NCBI GenBank assembly: GCA_038217425.1
Contig: JBBQPM010000053.1
Coordinates: forward strand, 1 to 38,372
DNA length: 38,372 bases
Reading direction: 5' to 3'
Source of the DNA: JAIEPT01 sp038217425
Lineage (GTDB): Bacteria > Planctomycetota > Planctomycetia > Gemmatales > Gemmataceae
The notes below the pieces were generated by a model. It was given only the letters and a program-made list of their open reading frames with translations, was not told the DNA's origin and did no database searches. A program made the translations under genes and the position numbers. Below are positions 32,284-38,372 of the stretch, in pieces; positions within the stretch are counted from its first letter, which is position 1; every line of letters starts with the position of its first letter.

Positions 32284-33225
32284 ATGAAGCCGCCAATGGA
32301 AAAAGAGCCTGACGTGGCGAACGACCCAGTCGTGCTGTTGGCGGGCGCCTCTGGCTACGTCGGCGGTCGGCTGATTCCGCTGCTGGAACAACAGGCCGTT
32401 GTCCTGCGATGTTTGGCGCGCACGCCCCACAAATTGCGGCCTCTTGTCAAGGAGACCACCCAGATCGCTCAAGGCGATGTTCTTGAGCCGGCGTCGCTCA
32501 ATGAAGCGATGCAAGGCGTCCACACCTGCTACTATCTTGTTCACCTGATGTCAGGGTCCAGGGACTTCGAGAAAGACGATCGAACAGCGGCGACGAACTT
32601 CGCCCAGGCCGCAATGAAGGCCGGGGTGCGGCGGATCATCTATCTCGGCGGACTGGGCGACGATGCCGATCCCGAACTCTCGCCCCATCTTCGCAGTCGT
32701 CATGAGGTCGGCAAAATCCTTCGAGATTCGAGCGTCGAAACCATCGAGTTCCGGGCGTCCCTGGTGATCGGGACGGGAAGTTTGTCCTTCGACCTCGTGA
32801 AATCGTTGACGGACCGCTTGCCAGTGATGCTTTGTCCCCGATGGCTTTCCACGCCAACCCAGCCCATTGCCATCGATGATGTGCTGGCCTACCTTGTGGC
32901 GGCGAAGAATTTGCCCTCAGGCGCGAGCAGCATCTTCGAGATCGGCAGTCCGGATGTCACCACCTACGGCGGCATGATCCGGGAATACGCCCGGCAGCGG
33001 GGTTTGCGACGGTGGCTTATCTCGGTGCCGGTGCTGACGCCGTACCTTTCGAGTCTGTGGTTGGCCCTGGTGACGCCTACGGCCTTCGAGGTTGGGCGGC
33101 ATTTGATCGAGGGATTGAAAAATCCTACCGTGATTCGGAGCGTGAAGGCGCGGGAAGTTTTCGCCATCAGGCCGATGGGAATTCGAGAGGCAATCCAGAA
33201 GGCGCTCGCCAGCCCAGCCAACTGA
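32284..33225 (+). CDS. NAD(P)-binding NmrA/atypical SDR protein
   Basis: 313 residues from the ATG at 32284 (GGAG about 10 bases upstream; ATG at 32296 is possible). A Rossmann start 'VVLLAGASGYVGGRLIP' carries the GxxGxxG motif (21-27). 'LRCLARTPHKL', 'GDVLEPASL', 'CYYLVHLMSG' and 'GVRRIIYLGGLGDD' are typical of atypical short-chain dehydrogenase/NmrA proteins. The Tyr-xxx-Lys active site of classical SDRs is not visible, so it may bind a dinucleotide as a sensor or act on an unknown substrate. The C-terminal part (about 230-313) includes a hydrophobic stretch, perhaps membrane-associated. It is often found beside DUF1990 proteins, as here. Confidence 0.88.
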   Translation: MKPPMEKEPDVANDPVVLLAGASGYVGGRLIPLLEQQAVVLRCLARTPHKLRPLVKETTQIAQGDVLEPASLNEAMQGVHTCYYLVHLMSGSRDFEKDDRTAATNFAQAAMKAGVRRIIYLGGLGDDADPELSPHLRSRHEVGKILRDSSVETIEFRASLVIGTGSLSFDLVKSLTDRLPVMLCPRWLSTPTQPIAIDDVLAYLVAAKNLPSGASSIFEIGSPDVTTYGGMIREYARQRGLRRWLISVPVLTPYLSSLWLALVTPTAFEVGRHLIEGLKNPTVIRSVKAREVFAIRPMGIREAIQKALASPAN

Positions 33226-33403
33226 TCTGCCTGGTCCGCTTTGATGCGAACTTGATTGGGCATGCCTTCTTCATGCTACTTTCGGCGATTGCATAAAATG
33301 GGACCTGGGAAGAAGAAAGGCATTTTCAAGGCTCGCAAACTTCGGAGAGCTTTTCTGTTTTCGCCACCGAGTCAATTCTCCCCATCAGGAATAAACTGGC
33401 CCC

Positions 33404-33877
33404 ATGAAAATCCTCTTCCTTCACGGCTGGAACTCGGTCCCGGGCGGCGTCAAACCGACATTCCTGAAGGACCACGGTCACGAAGTCGTCAACCCGGCGC
33501 TGGCTCATGAAGATTTCGCCGCGGCTACCAGGGTCGCCCAAGAGGAGTTTGACAGGCACGAGCCCCAGGTGATCGTCGGCTCTTCACGAGGCGGCGCCGT
33601 GGCCATGAACATCGACAGCGATGGGGCCAAACTCGTCCTGCTCTGTCCGGCGTGGAAGACGTATGGGACGGCCAGGAGCGTGAAGGCAGGGACGGTCATC
33701 TTGCATAGCCGGGCCGATGACGTGGTTCCCTACGCCGACTCCGAAGAACTGGTCAAGAACAGCGGATTGCCTTTGTCGGCGCTCATCGAGGTAGGAAACG
33801 ATCACCGGTTGGCCGACCCGGAACCGCTGGCGGCGATGCTGAAGGCATGCAGGAATAACGCAGAAGGCGAACCATGA
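33404..33877 (+). CDS. Small alpha/beta hydrolase (YqiA/YcfP-like)
   Basis: 157 residues, the short form of the fold. 'ILFLHGWNS' carries the oxyanion His-Gly, the nucleophile Ser61 lies in GSSRGG (59-64), the acid is probably Asp105 or Asp106 (HSRADDVVPY), and His134 stands in 'GNDHRLAD'. This matches the YqiA/YcfP esterase-like group; the substrate is unknown. The start at 33404 is set by the conserved MKILFLHGWNS; the ribosome site is weak. It overlaps the GNAT gene by 4 bases (ATGA), so the two are coupled. Confidence 0.88.
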   Translation: MKILFLHGWNSVPGGVKPTFLKDHGHEVVNPALAHEDFAAATRVAQEEFDRHEPQVIVGSSRGGAVAMNIDSDGAKLVLLCPAWKTYGTARSVKAGTVILHSRADDVVPYADSEELVKNSGLPLSALIEVGNDHRLADPEPLAAMLKACRNNAEGEP

Positions 33878-34395
33878 CGATCAGTGCCCTCCTTGAAACC
33901 GAACGGCTTTGGCTCCGGGAATATGTCCTGGAGGATGCCGAGGCGACTTATAAACTCGGAAGCAATCCTTTGGTTCAGAAATATACGGGCGATCCGTGCT
34001 TCAGCTCCGTCGAAGACGCCCGTACGATCCTTCTTCAGCATCCGATGGAGGACTACCGCAAGTACGGCTACGGGCGGTGGGCCATGATCCTCAAGGAGAA
34101 CGATAGGCTCATCGGTATGGCAGGACTGAAGTATCTGCCTGAATGGGATGAAGTGGACGTGGGTTATCGGCTCCTGCCCGAACTCTGGGGAAGGGGACTG
34201 GCGACTGAGGCTTCCCTTGCGTGTATTCGGTACGGGTTTGAGAAGCTGGCCCTGTCTCGGATCATTGGCTTGGTTGACCCGCTCAATGTCCAGTCCGTGC
34301 GAGTGCTTGAAAAATGCGGCTTGAAGTTCGAAAAAATGGTCGAGATTAACTCAAAGCAGGTGGCGCGGTATGTCATTACGCAACAAGGCGGATGA
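33874..34395 (+). CDS. GNAT acetyltransferase (RimJ/RimL type)
   Basis: 173 residues. 'LETERLWLREYVLEDAEATYKL' (given as two parts: LETERLWLRE, YVLEDAEATYKL) opens the RimJ/RimL-like GNAT fold. 'YGRWAMILKENDRLIGMAGL', 'VDVGYRLLPELWGRGLATEA' (the acetyl-CoA loop, with RGLATEA) and 'GLVDPLNVQSVRVLEKCGLK' complete it. It transfers acetyl from acetyl-CoA to an amino group of a protein or small molecule; the substrate cannot be told. It is coupled to the hydrolase by ATGA. 151 bases with no gene follow. Confidence 0.93.
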   Translation: MTISALLETERLWLREYVLEDAEATYKLGSNPLVQKYTGDPCFSSVEDARTILLQHPMEDYRKYGYGRWAMILKENDRLIGMAGLKYLPEWDEVDVGYRLLPELWGRGLATEASLACIRYGFEKLALSRIIGLVDPLNVQSVRVLEKCGLKFEKMVEINSKQVARYVITQQGG

Positions 34396-34546
34396 TCCGG
34401 ACCGTACCTGCCGCTGGGAAGAAGCCATGAAAGACCGTTGCCGTGGATCTTGAGACGGCCGTGGGCGACGCTCGATTGCAATTCGACGGGTGTCGAAGTC
34501 TGATTTAGCGCGATGACGATTTGCGAAAGTAGTTGGAGTCTGACCT

Positions 34547-34876
34547 ATGGCCTTCGACGAAGGACTCGCCGCCCGCATCCGTGACGCCCTCGCCCGCAAG
34601 AGGAACATTGAAGAGAAGAAGATGTTCGGCTGCATTTGCTTCTTTCTCAACGGCAACGCCCTGGCTGGGGTCTGGAAGAACGGCCTGATCGCCCGCCTCG
34701 GCCCCGACGAGGGGGAAGCGGCGCTCCGGGAGCCGCACGTCCGGATGTTCGACATCACCGGCAGGCCGATGCGGAATTGGGTGGTGGTCGAGTCGGAAGG
34801 CATCGAGGACGACGACCAGTTGAAAGCGTGGATCGATCGGGCGATGAAGTTCGTGAGGAAACTGCCTCAAAAATAG
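34547..34876 (+). CDS. TfoX N-terminal domain protein
   Basis: 109 residues. 'LAARIRDALARKRNIEEKKMFGCICFFLNGNALAGVWKNGLIARLGPDEGEAAL' (quoted only in parts: KKMFGCICFF, GNALAGVWKNGLIARLG) is the TfoX N-terminal domain, the half of the competence regulator Sxy/TfoX that stands alone in many bacteria. The C-terminal domain is missing, as is usual in such proteins. Its role outside competence is not known. The ATG at 34547 has a GGAG 12 bases upstream. No other competence gene is in the window. Confidence 0.88.
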   Translation: MAFDEGLAARIRDALARKRNIEEKKMFGCICFFLNGNALAGVWKNGLIARLGPDEGEAALREPHVRMFDITGRPMRNWVVVESEGIEDDDQLKAWIDRAMKFVRKLPQK

Positions 34877-34909
34877 AATCGAGCAGGCGTCCGCCTGGTT
34901 CCTTGGAAT

Positions 34910-35368
34910 TCAGGGTTTTGTTACCTGCAAGTTGTACCTGGCATCGACGGGAATGGCATACAAATATCGATTGTCTGCCAGTTCTCGTCGGATTGGACTG
35001 AAGGCAAGGTGGAAGTTGACGAGCGGCCCCGTACCGTCTTGCTCGACGGTGACAGCCAGTTTATCGGCCTTGGAGTACGACCAGGCGCTAAACACCAATT
35101 TCTGCTTGTTGAAATCGACTTGCTTGTTGATCCTTGCCTGCGATTGTGCGTCCGGGAACTCCTTGGCAAGTTGCTCGAGCGTAGTGATTTCCACCAACAG
35201 CTTTCCTCGGATATTGCCGTCGAAGGGGAATACGATTTCCTTCAAGTCGATAAGTCGCACCTCAATGGCTTTATCCTCCTTCTTCTGATCCTGACAGTGG
35301 GCAACGCCACCCCACGGCGACATGACCAGCATCATCGAGAGGCGGGCTATGCAGAGCGAGGAACGCAT
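34910..35368 (-). CDS. Exported protein of unknown function
   Basis: 152 residues from the ATG at 35368. A signal peptide of about 27 residues ends near GVAHC. The frame is open further upstream but the signal peptide fixes this start. The mature part ('VRLIDLKEIVFPFDGNIRGK', 'LEQLAKEFPDAQSQARI', 'FSAWSYSKADKLAV') looks like an exported beta-rich protein, with one Cys right after the signal peptide that may be lipid-modified. I recognise no family. It faces the TfoX-N gene with 33 bases between their ends. Confidence 0.75.
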   Translation of the reverse strand: MRSSLCIARLSMMLVMSPWGGVAHCQDQKKEDKAIEVRLIDLKEIVFPFDGNIRGKLLVEITTLEQLAKEFPDAQSQARINKQVDFNKQKLVFSAWSYSKADKLAVTVEQDGTGPLVNFHLAFSPIRRELADNRYLYAIPVDARYNLQVTKP

Positions 35369-35628
35369 GATGGTTTTCTCCGTGGCGTTGAGTATCCAAC
35401 CCATGAAAGACGAAATCCAATGCCAAAGCGATTTCTGGAGGACGAAAGATTCTGCATTCGGTGGTGAAGCTTGCCAGGCTGAACCAGGACGCATGGCTAC
35501 CTGTACCGGGGAATCGCCACGAGATTATAGTGTGAAGGGCGGTCTTTTTGCGTTGAGACGCTTGCCTGGCCTTGATTAAGACGTATCTTTAATTATAGCC
35601 AGCAGATACTATTTTGGAGGTTTAAAAC

Positions 35629-36024
35629 ATGGCGAAGGCGCCGAAACAAGAGATTTCACAAAAGGCGGCAGCGAAGCTCATCTTGGAGAAGGAGCCTGAC
35701 CTCAAGGGACAACCCTTGGCCGATAAGCTCAAGGCCGAATTCGGCATCACCGTCAACGACAAGGCGGCTGGCGTACTTCGATCTCAAGTTCGTTCCGATC
35801 TCGGACTCACGACGCCTCGGGCAGGAAAAAAAGCGAAAGCGCCCAAGGCTGCTCCGATGGCGGACGTGGCGACCGATATTCCGGCGCCGAAGGCCGCAAG
35901 CACGAGCAGCAATGGCTCGATCAGCCTCGAGAAACTTCACAAGGCGGCTGCGTTCGTGAAGGAAATGGGCGGGGTCGCTGATACGCTCAACGCCATCCAG
36001 GCGCTTGCGGGACTGCAAGTTTAA
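35629..36024 (+). CDS. Small basic protein of unknown function
   Basis: 131 residues from ATG 35629, with a clear GGAGG at 35616-35620 and 8 bases of spacing. A helical N-terminal part (about 6-62, 'AAAKLILEKEPDLKGQPLADKL', quoted as LILEKEPDLKG and QPLADKL) is followed by a Lys/Ala/Pro-rich linker (about 63-97) and a second helical segment ('LEKLHKAAAFVKEMGG', 'TLNAIQALAGLQV'). The layout of two helical ends with a basic linker is seen in nucleic-acid-associated proteins, but I do not recognise it. It is the best-initiated plus-strand gene of the right-hand part, followed by several RNA hairpins. Confidence 0.75.
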   Translation: MAKAPKQEISQKAAAKLILEKEPDLKGQPLADKLKAEFGITVNDKAAGVLRSQVRSDLGLTTPRAGKKAKAPKAAPMADVATDIPAPKAASTSSNGSISLEKLHKAAAFVKEMGGVADTLNAIQALAGLQV

Positions 36025-36083
36025 CGAGATTGAAATGGAGTGTCTGGGCGAAAAATGCCGATTACAAAGCCGTCTTCACTTCT

Positions 36084-36113
36084 CCAACCCATTGGCGCCT
36101 ACCGATGGGTTGG
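36084..36113. repeat. Short hairpin downstream of the basic protein gene
   Basis: CCAACCCAT (36084-36092) and ATGGGTTGG (36105-36113) form a perfect 9-base stem with a 12-base loop about 60 bases after the stop. No T-run follows. Confidence 0.55.
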
Positions 36114-36223
36114 TTCGTTTGTGCCAAATTCTTCGTGAAGTCCGACAATTCGTTCTGACGATATTAAGGACATCTCCTCCGTGTCCTCGCCCGTTGGTGG
36201 GAGACTGACGGGCAAAATATCCG

Positions 36224-36279
36224 CCCGAGGAGCTGTCGATTGTTCATGGATCAACAATCTCAAGCTCCTCGGGATTTTC
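36224..36279 (+). terminator. Long two-part hairpin followed by a T-run (possible small RNA)
   Basis: An outer stem CCCGAGGAGCT/AGCTCCTCGGG (36224-36234 and 36263-36273) and an inner stem GATTGTT/AACAATC (36238-36244 and 36253-36259) are aligned in one hairpin with a 3-base internal loop on each side and an 8-base loop on top. ATTTT follows. On the plus strand it fits an intrinsic terminator or the end of a small RNA. Confidence 0.7.
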
Positions 36280-36333
36280 CTTAATGTCCTGACGGCCATC
36301 AGCCGTTATTGATACCGAAGCGTCAAGGCCGAC

Positions 36334-36368
36334 AAGCCCGCTGCCCCGAAAGGTTCAGCGGGCTTTTT
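36334..36368 (+). terminator. Intrinsic terminator
   Basis: AAGCCCGCTG (36334-36343) pairs perfectly with CAGCGGGCTT (36356-36365), with a 12-base loop, and TTT follows. A second stop for plus-strand transcripts after the hairpin at 36224. Confidence 0.82.
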
Positions 36369-36527
36369 CATCTGATACCCGCCGTCAATTCTCGAGTGCT
36401 GCCCTTTTCTACTTGCTCTGCTGGTTTTTGAACCCGGGCCTGCTCGTTCCCGACGGCCAGGGTATTTTCATTTTCGTCCTGTATCAACATCGAGATTGAG
36501 TCATGATCGACGAGGGGATCGTTTCCG

Positions 36528-36812
36528 TCATTTCTTGGCCTTTAGAACCTCGGCTTCGATACGTTGACGTTGCTCAAGAGTCAGCCAATCCAGCACGCTG
36601 AGAACGTGCAGATAGGCGTCGAGTTCTCGATTCGTTGCGTCAGACGGTACGATTTGGTAATTGATAAACGCACCAAGAGCAAGGTGCGGTTTGTGCCGAG
36701 CGATGTCGTCGGCAGGAGCAAAGCGAATCAAGTCGAGTACGTCCGCAAACGACTTGACCGCTTCTAATTGCTCCACAAATTCAAGGCGTAGCTTGGTATT
36801 CACTTTGGTCAC
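36528..36812 (-). CDS. Unknown protein, third gene of a small HTH operon
   Basis: 94 residues with a GTG start at 36812 that overlaps the stop of the upstream HTH gene by 4 bases (GTGA), strong support for translation. It is helical and acidic ('EFVEQLEAVKSFADVLDLI', 'DDIARHKPHLALGAF', 'LSVLDWLTLEQRQRIEAEVL') with no membrane segment or known motif. The coupling to a DNA-binding protein suggests a regulatory partner or effector, which is an inference. Confidence 0.78.
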   Translation of the reverse strand: MTKVNTKLRLEFVEQLEAVKSFADVLDLIRFAPADDIARHKPHLALGAFINYQIVPSDATNRELDAYLHVLSVLDWLTLEQRQRIEAEVLKAKK

Positions 36813-37105
36813 GTTGAAGGCGAAAGGGCATTGACGGCGAGCAAATTCACGACGTTGGCGACTCCGGAGATCGTATTCACGCCCAGCTTCCAGTAAAGCT
36901 TGGCACGATGAATATCGAGCGTCTTCATCGCCAACTCCAATTGTTCGCTGATCTTCTTGTTCCGATGCCCCTTGGCGATCAGGTCGGCTACTTCACGCTC
37001 CCTGGGCGTCAACGTGTCGTACCGCGCCTGGGCCTCGGCTACGGTGATGCCGAAGATGCGTTCCAGGGGAGTGAACCCATCGTCAAGATTCTTCTTCTTT
37101 GCCAT
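36809..37105 (-). CDS. Stand-alone LuxR-type HTH protein
   Basis: 98 residues. Residues 31-88 are a LuxR/FixJ-type DNA-binding domain: 'LTPREREVADLIAKGHRNKK' opens it, then 'ISEQLELAMKTLDIHRAKLYWKLGV' (quoted as ISEQLELAMKTLDIHRAK and LYWKLGV) provides the recognition helix. The conserved Glu of 'PRERE', the Gly and the 'T.D.HR' pattern are all present. No receiver or ligand domain precedes it; only 30 other residues exist. It is the middle gene of a compact minus-strand trio, 8 bases after one unknown and overlapping the other, so it probably regulates its own operon. Confidence 0.9.
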   Translation of the reverse strand: MAKKKNLDDGFTPLERIFGITVAEAQARYDTLTPREREVADLIAKGHRNKKISEQLELAMKTLDIHRAKLYWKLGVNTISGVANVVNLLAVNALSPST

Positions 37106-37113
37106 CGCTGCCT

Positions 37114-37389
37114 CTATTGTGAGCTTTTCTTTCTCTTCTTGGGCATCTCTTCAGCGGGCGATCTTAGGAGCATTTCCTCGGGTTGCCTGACGTTCCCAAG
37201 TGCATCCGAGACCGAATCAAGGGTGCGAAATACAGCGACCAACTTCTTCGCTTCTGCGGCAAGTTCTTCGCCGAACGGATTCTCAACGATGCCCTTGTGT
37301 ACGTGCCGAAGTTGCACCTTGATATCGCTGAGTTTCGTGATGTAGCCGTTGATCAGCTTGCCGAACTCGACCTCGGTCATCTTTGCCAT
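37114..37389 (-). CDS. Unknown protein, first gene of the small HTH operon
   Basis: 91 residues from the ATG at 37389; an ATG 9 bases earlier (37398) is possible, but GGA stands about 10 bases before 37389. The helical body 'FGKLINGYITKLSDIKVQLRHV' (quoted as FGKLINGYITKLSD and IKVQLRHV) and 'LAAEAKKLVAVFRTLDSVSDAL' (as LAAEAKKLVAVFRTL and DSVSDAL) is followed by a basic KKRKKS tail. It has no motif I know. It leads the trio with the HTH gene 8 bases downstream. Confidence 0.75.
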   Translation of the reverse strand: MAKMTEVEFGKLINGYITKLSDIKVQLRHVHKGIVENPFGEELAAEAKKLVAVFRTLDSVSDALGNVRQPEEMLLRSPAEEMPKKRKKSSQ

Positions 37390-37483
37390 GCGTTTCATTT
37401 CCTTTGGGGCTAGGTCGGCGAGGATTGAGACTGACGCTGTCGTGTCTGGTCGGGGCGGCCTGGGTCGCCGTGTAAGCTTTTAC

Positions 37484-38372
37484 TTACTGAACTTCCACTT
37501 CAATCGGCAGGACGTGGCTGATTTTGTAATGTCTCCGATCAGGATCGTGCTGCATCGGTTGCACTCGTCCCCGCTTGTCGGTCGCTTTTGCCAGGATCGT
37601 GTATTTCCCTGGATTGGCGGGCGTTTCCCAATCATATTCCCACAAAAGCCACCTGTAGTCAACGGGCTTGTCCAAGAGGCGAGCCTCCATCCATGTCGTC
37701 CCCCCATTCACGCTGATTTCCACCTTCGCAACCTCCGATTCCCCTGCCCAGGCTGCCCCGTGGACTCGGTATTTCATCTTGGCCTGCACAATCTCGTTTC
37801 GAGAGGGCCGAGCGATTTCGGATTTGACTTCCATCTCCCCCAGCGGAACAATGGTCGGCAAACCATTCCTTCGTTCAAAGGTACTGTAATCGAGAGTTTG
37901 GAAAAATCCATGGAAGGGCCGATCCGTCACGACGATGCGGGTAAGCCACTTCACGGAAGCCATGCCATACCAGCCTCCTACCACCGCTCGCAGAGGAAAT
38001 CCGTGAGATGGAGACAGTTCTCGTCCATTCATTCGATAAGCCAAGAGAACTTCGGGCCTTCGTGCTTTTGCCAACGGCAGGCTGCGAGCATAGTGAATTA
38101 TCCCAGGGGATTTCGGATCATCTTTTACCTCTCCTTGGTCCGCTCCCTCCAAAATGACTTCCGTTGCCCCGTTCTGGACGCCAGCCTGGTCCAGAATTGC
38201 CGATAAGGGAATTCCCGTCCATTCGGCATTCCCCACGGCGCCCAACTCCCAGGCGACTCCCTTGGCTCTCGGCGTCAGAAATACCCGGCTGTTGCCCGCG
38301 CATTCCACGAGAGCAACCTGAGTGCGAGACGCCAATCTTAAAATTTCCTCGTAAGTAAGATCTAGTGGTTTT
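37484..38372 (-). CDS. Sulfite-oxidase-like molybdopterin oxidoreductase, N-terminus outside window
   Basis: The frame is open to the window end (codons from 38371 downward), so only the last 296 residues are visible; a TTG at 38335 is not a believable start because the upstream residues (PLDLTYEEILRL) already fit the family. 'VALVECAGNSRVFL' carries the Cys that binds the molybdenum in sulfite oxidase. 'WTGIPLSAIL', 'LLAYRMNGRELSPSHGFPLRAVV' (in parts: LAYRMNGREL, PSHGFPLRAV) and 'GWYGMASVKWLTRIVV' follow in the order of the Mo-domain. The C-terminal 100 residues ('VEISVNGGTTWMEARLL', 'YDWETPANPGKYTIL') are the Mo-co dimerisation domain. The substrate may be sulfite or a methionine sulfoxide-like compound. 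Confidence 0.93.
   Translation of the reverse strand, partial: KPLDLTYEEILRLASRTQVALVECAGNSRVFLTPRAKGVAWELGAVGNAEWTGIPLSAILDQAGVQNGATEVILEGADQGEVKDDPKSPGIIHYARSLPLAKARRPEVLLAYRMNGRELSPSHGFPLRAVVGGWYGMASVKWLTRIVVTDRPFHGFFQTLDYSTFERRNGLPTIVPLGEMEVKSEIARPSRNEIVQAKMKYRVHGAAWAGESEVAKVEISVNGGTTWMEARLLDKPVDYRWLLWEYDWETPANPGKYTILAKATDKRGRVQPMQHDPDRRHYKISHVLPIEVEVQ

Larger units (their letters stand above)
36025..36527. other. Structured gene-free spacer
   Basis: About 500 bases hold no protein gene that I accept, but at least three hairpins (36084-36113, 36224-36273, 36334-36368), the last two with T-runs. The density of stable stems is higher than in other spacers, which suggests one or more small RNAs or a complex transcript end. 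The last 150 bases before 36528 show nothing. Confidence 0.65.

Noticed and set aside
24360..38372. Integron cassette array
   Set aside because: Small unrelated genes are typical of cassettes, but strands are mixed, several genes form overlapping operons, and I found no repeated attC-like site or integrase.

Overview
The window looks like a chromosomal segment of a planctomycete, probably of the Gemmata/Pirellula type. The evidence is a DUF1549/DUF1553 cytochrome-like protein, two Uma2-family nucleases, a Ser/Thr kinase with a proline-rich C-terminal tail, a RedB-type protein, an NHL/thioredoxin protein, DUF3500, and an ffh-rpsP-trmD-rplS block that has no rimM. This is inferred from gene content only; no search was run.

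Left half (1-24.4 kb): high GC, mostly plus strand, long genes. A truncated unknown gene is followed by an envelope thiol-redox pair (NHLRC2-like thioredoxin/beta-propeller protein and a DsbD-like transporter with a duplicated N-terminal domain). Next come a TPR protein with a gluzincin (HExxH) peptidase domain, a DUF3500 protein, and RedB overlapping a large hybrid histidine kinase (PAS, HisKA, HATPase, two receivers, HPt). The core block follows: ffh with a strong promoter, rpsP, trmD, rplS and metF. Then an Uma2 - DUF1549/1553 - Uma2 triplet is tightly coupled (ATGA overlap; 3-base gap), facing a Ser/Thr kinase and a BON-domain protein on the minus strand. A tRNA-Arg(ACG) with a near-consensus promoter and terminator closes this half.

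Right half (24.4-38.4 kb): visibly lower GC, short genes of unrelated families, mixed strands and gene scars. It begins with a degenerate 800-base stretch holding the 5' stub of a FrnE/DsbA-like gene. It then carries a 2TM protein, a HutX/ChuX-like heme-utilization protein, a lipoprotein, and a minus-strand run: yeast-type cytosine deaminase, GH5-like lipoprotein, DUF1653-cupin fusion, DUF1294, alpha/beta hydrolase, cysteine-less thioredoxin-fold protein. A stub of a SAM methyltransferase abuts a DUF1990 gene, which is divergent from an NAD(P)-binding protein. A small hydrolase/GNAT pair, a TfoX-N protein, two unknowns, a compact three-gene operon with a free-standing LuxR-type HTH, and the 3' part of a sulfite-oxidase-like gene running off the end complete it. 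This reads as an accessory, turnover-prone region starting at the tRNA.

A second layer is the intergenic DNA. At least seven different inverted-repeat families occur in the gaps, several with perfect arms of 28-33 bases, and mostly just after stop codons. One lies next to a local duplication of the 3' end of the TPR-peptidase gene. No complete new defence or biosynthetic system can be proven here. The best leads are the Uma2/cytochrome sandwich, the cysteine-less paralogue of the DsbD C-terminal domain, the three-gene HTH operon, and the palindromic repeat families.
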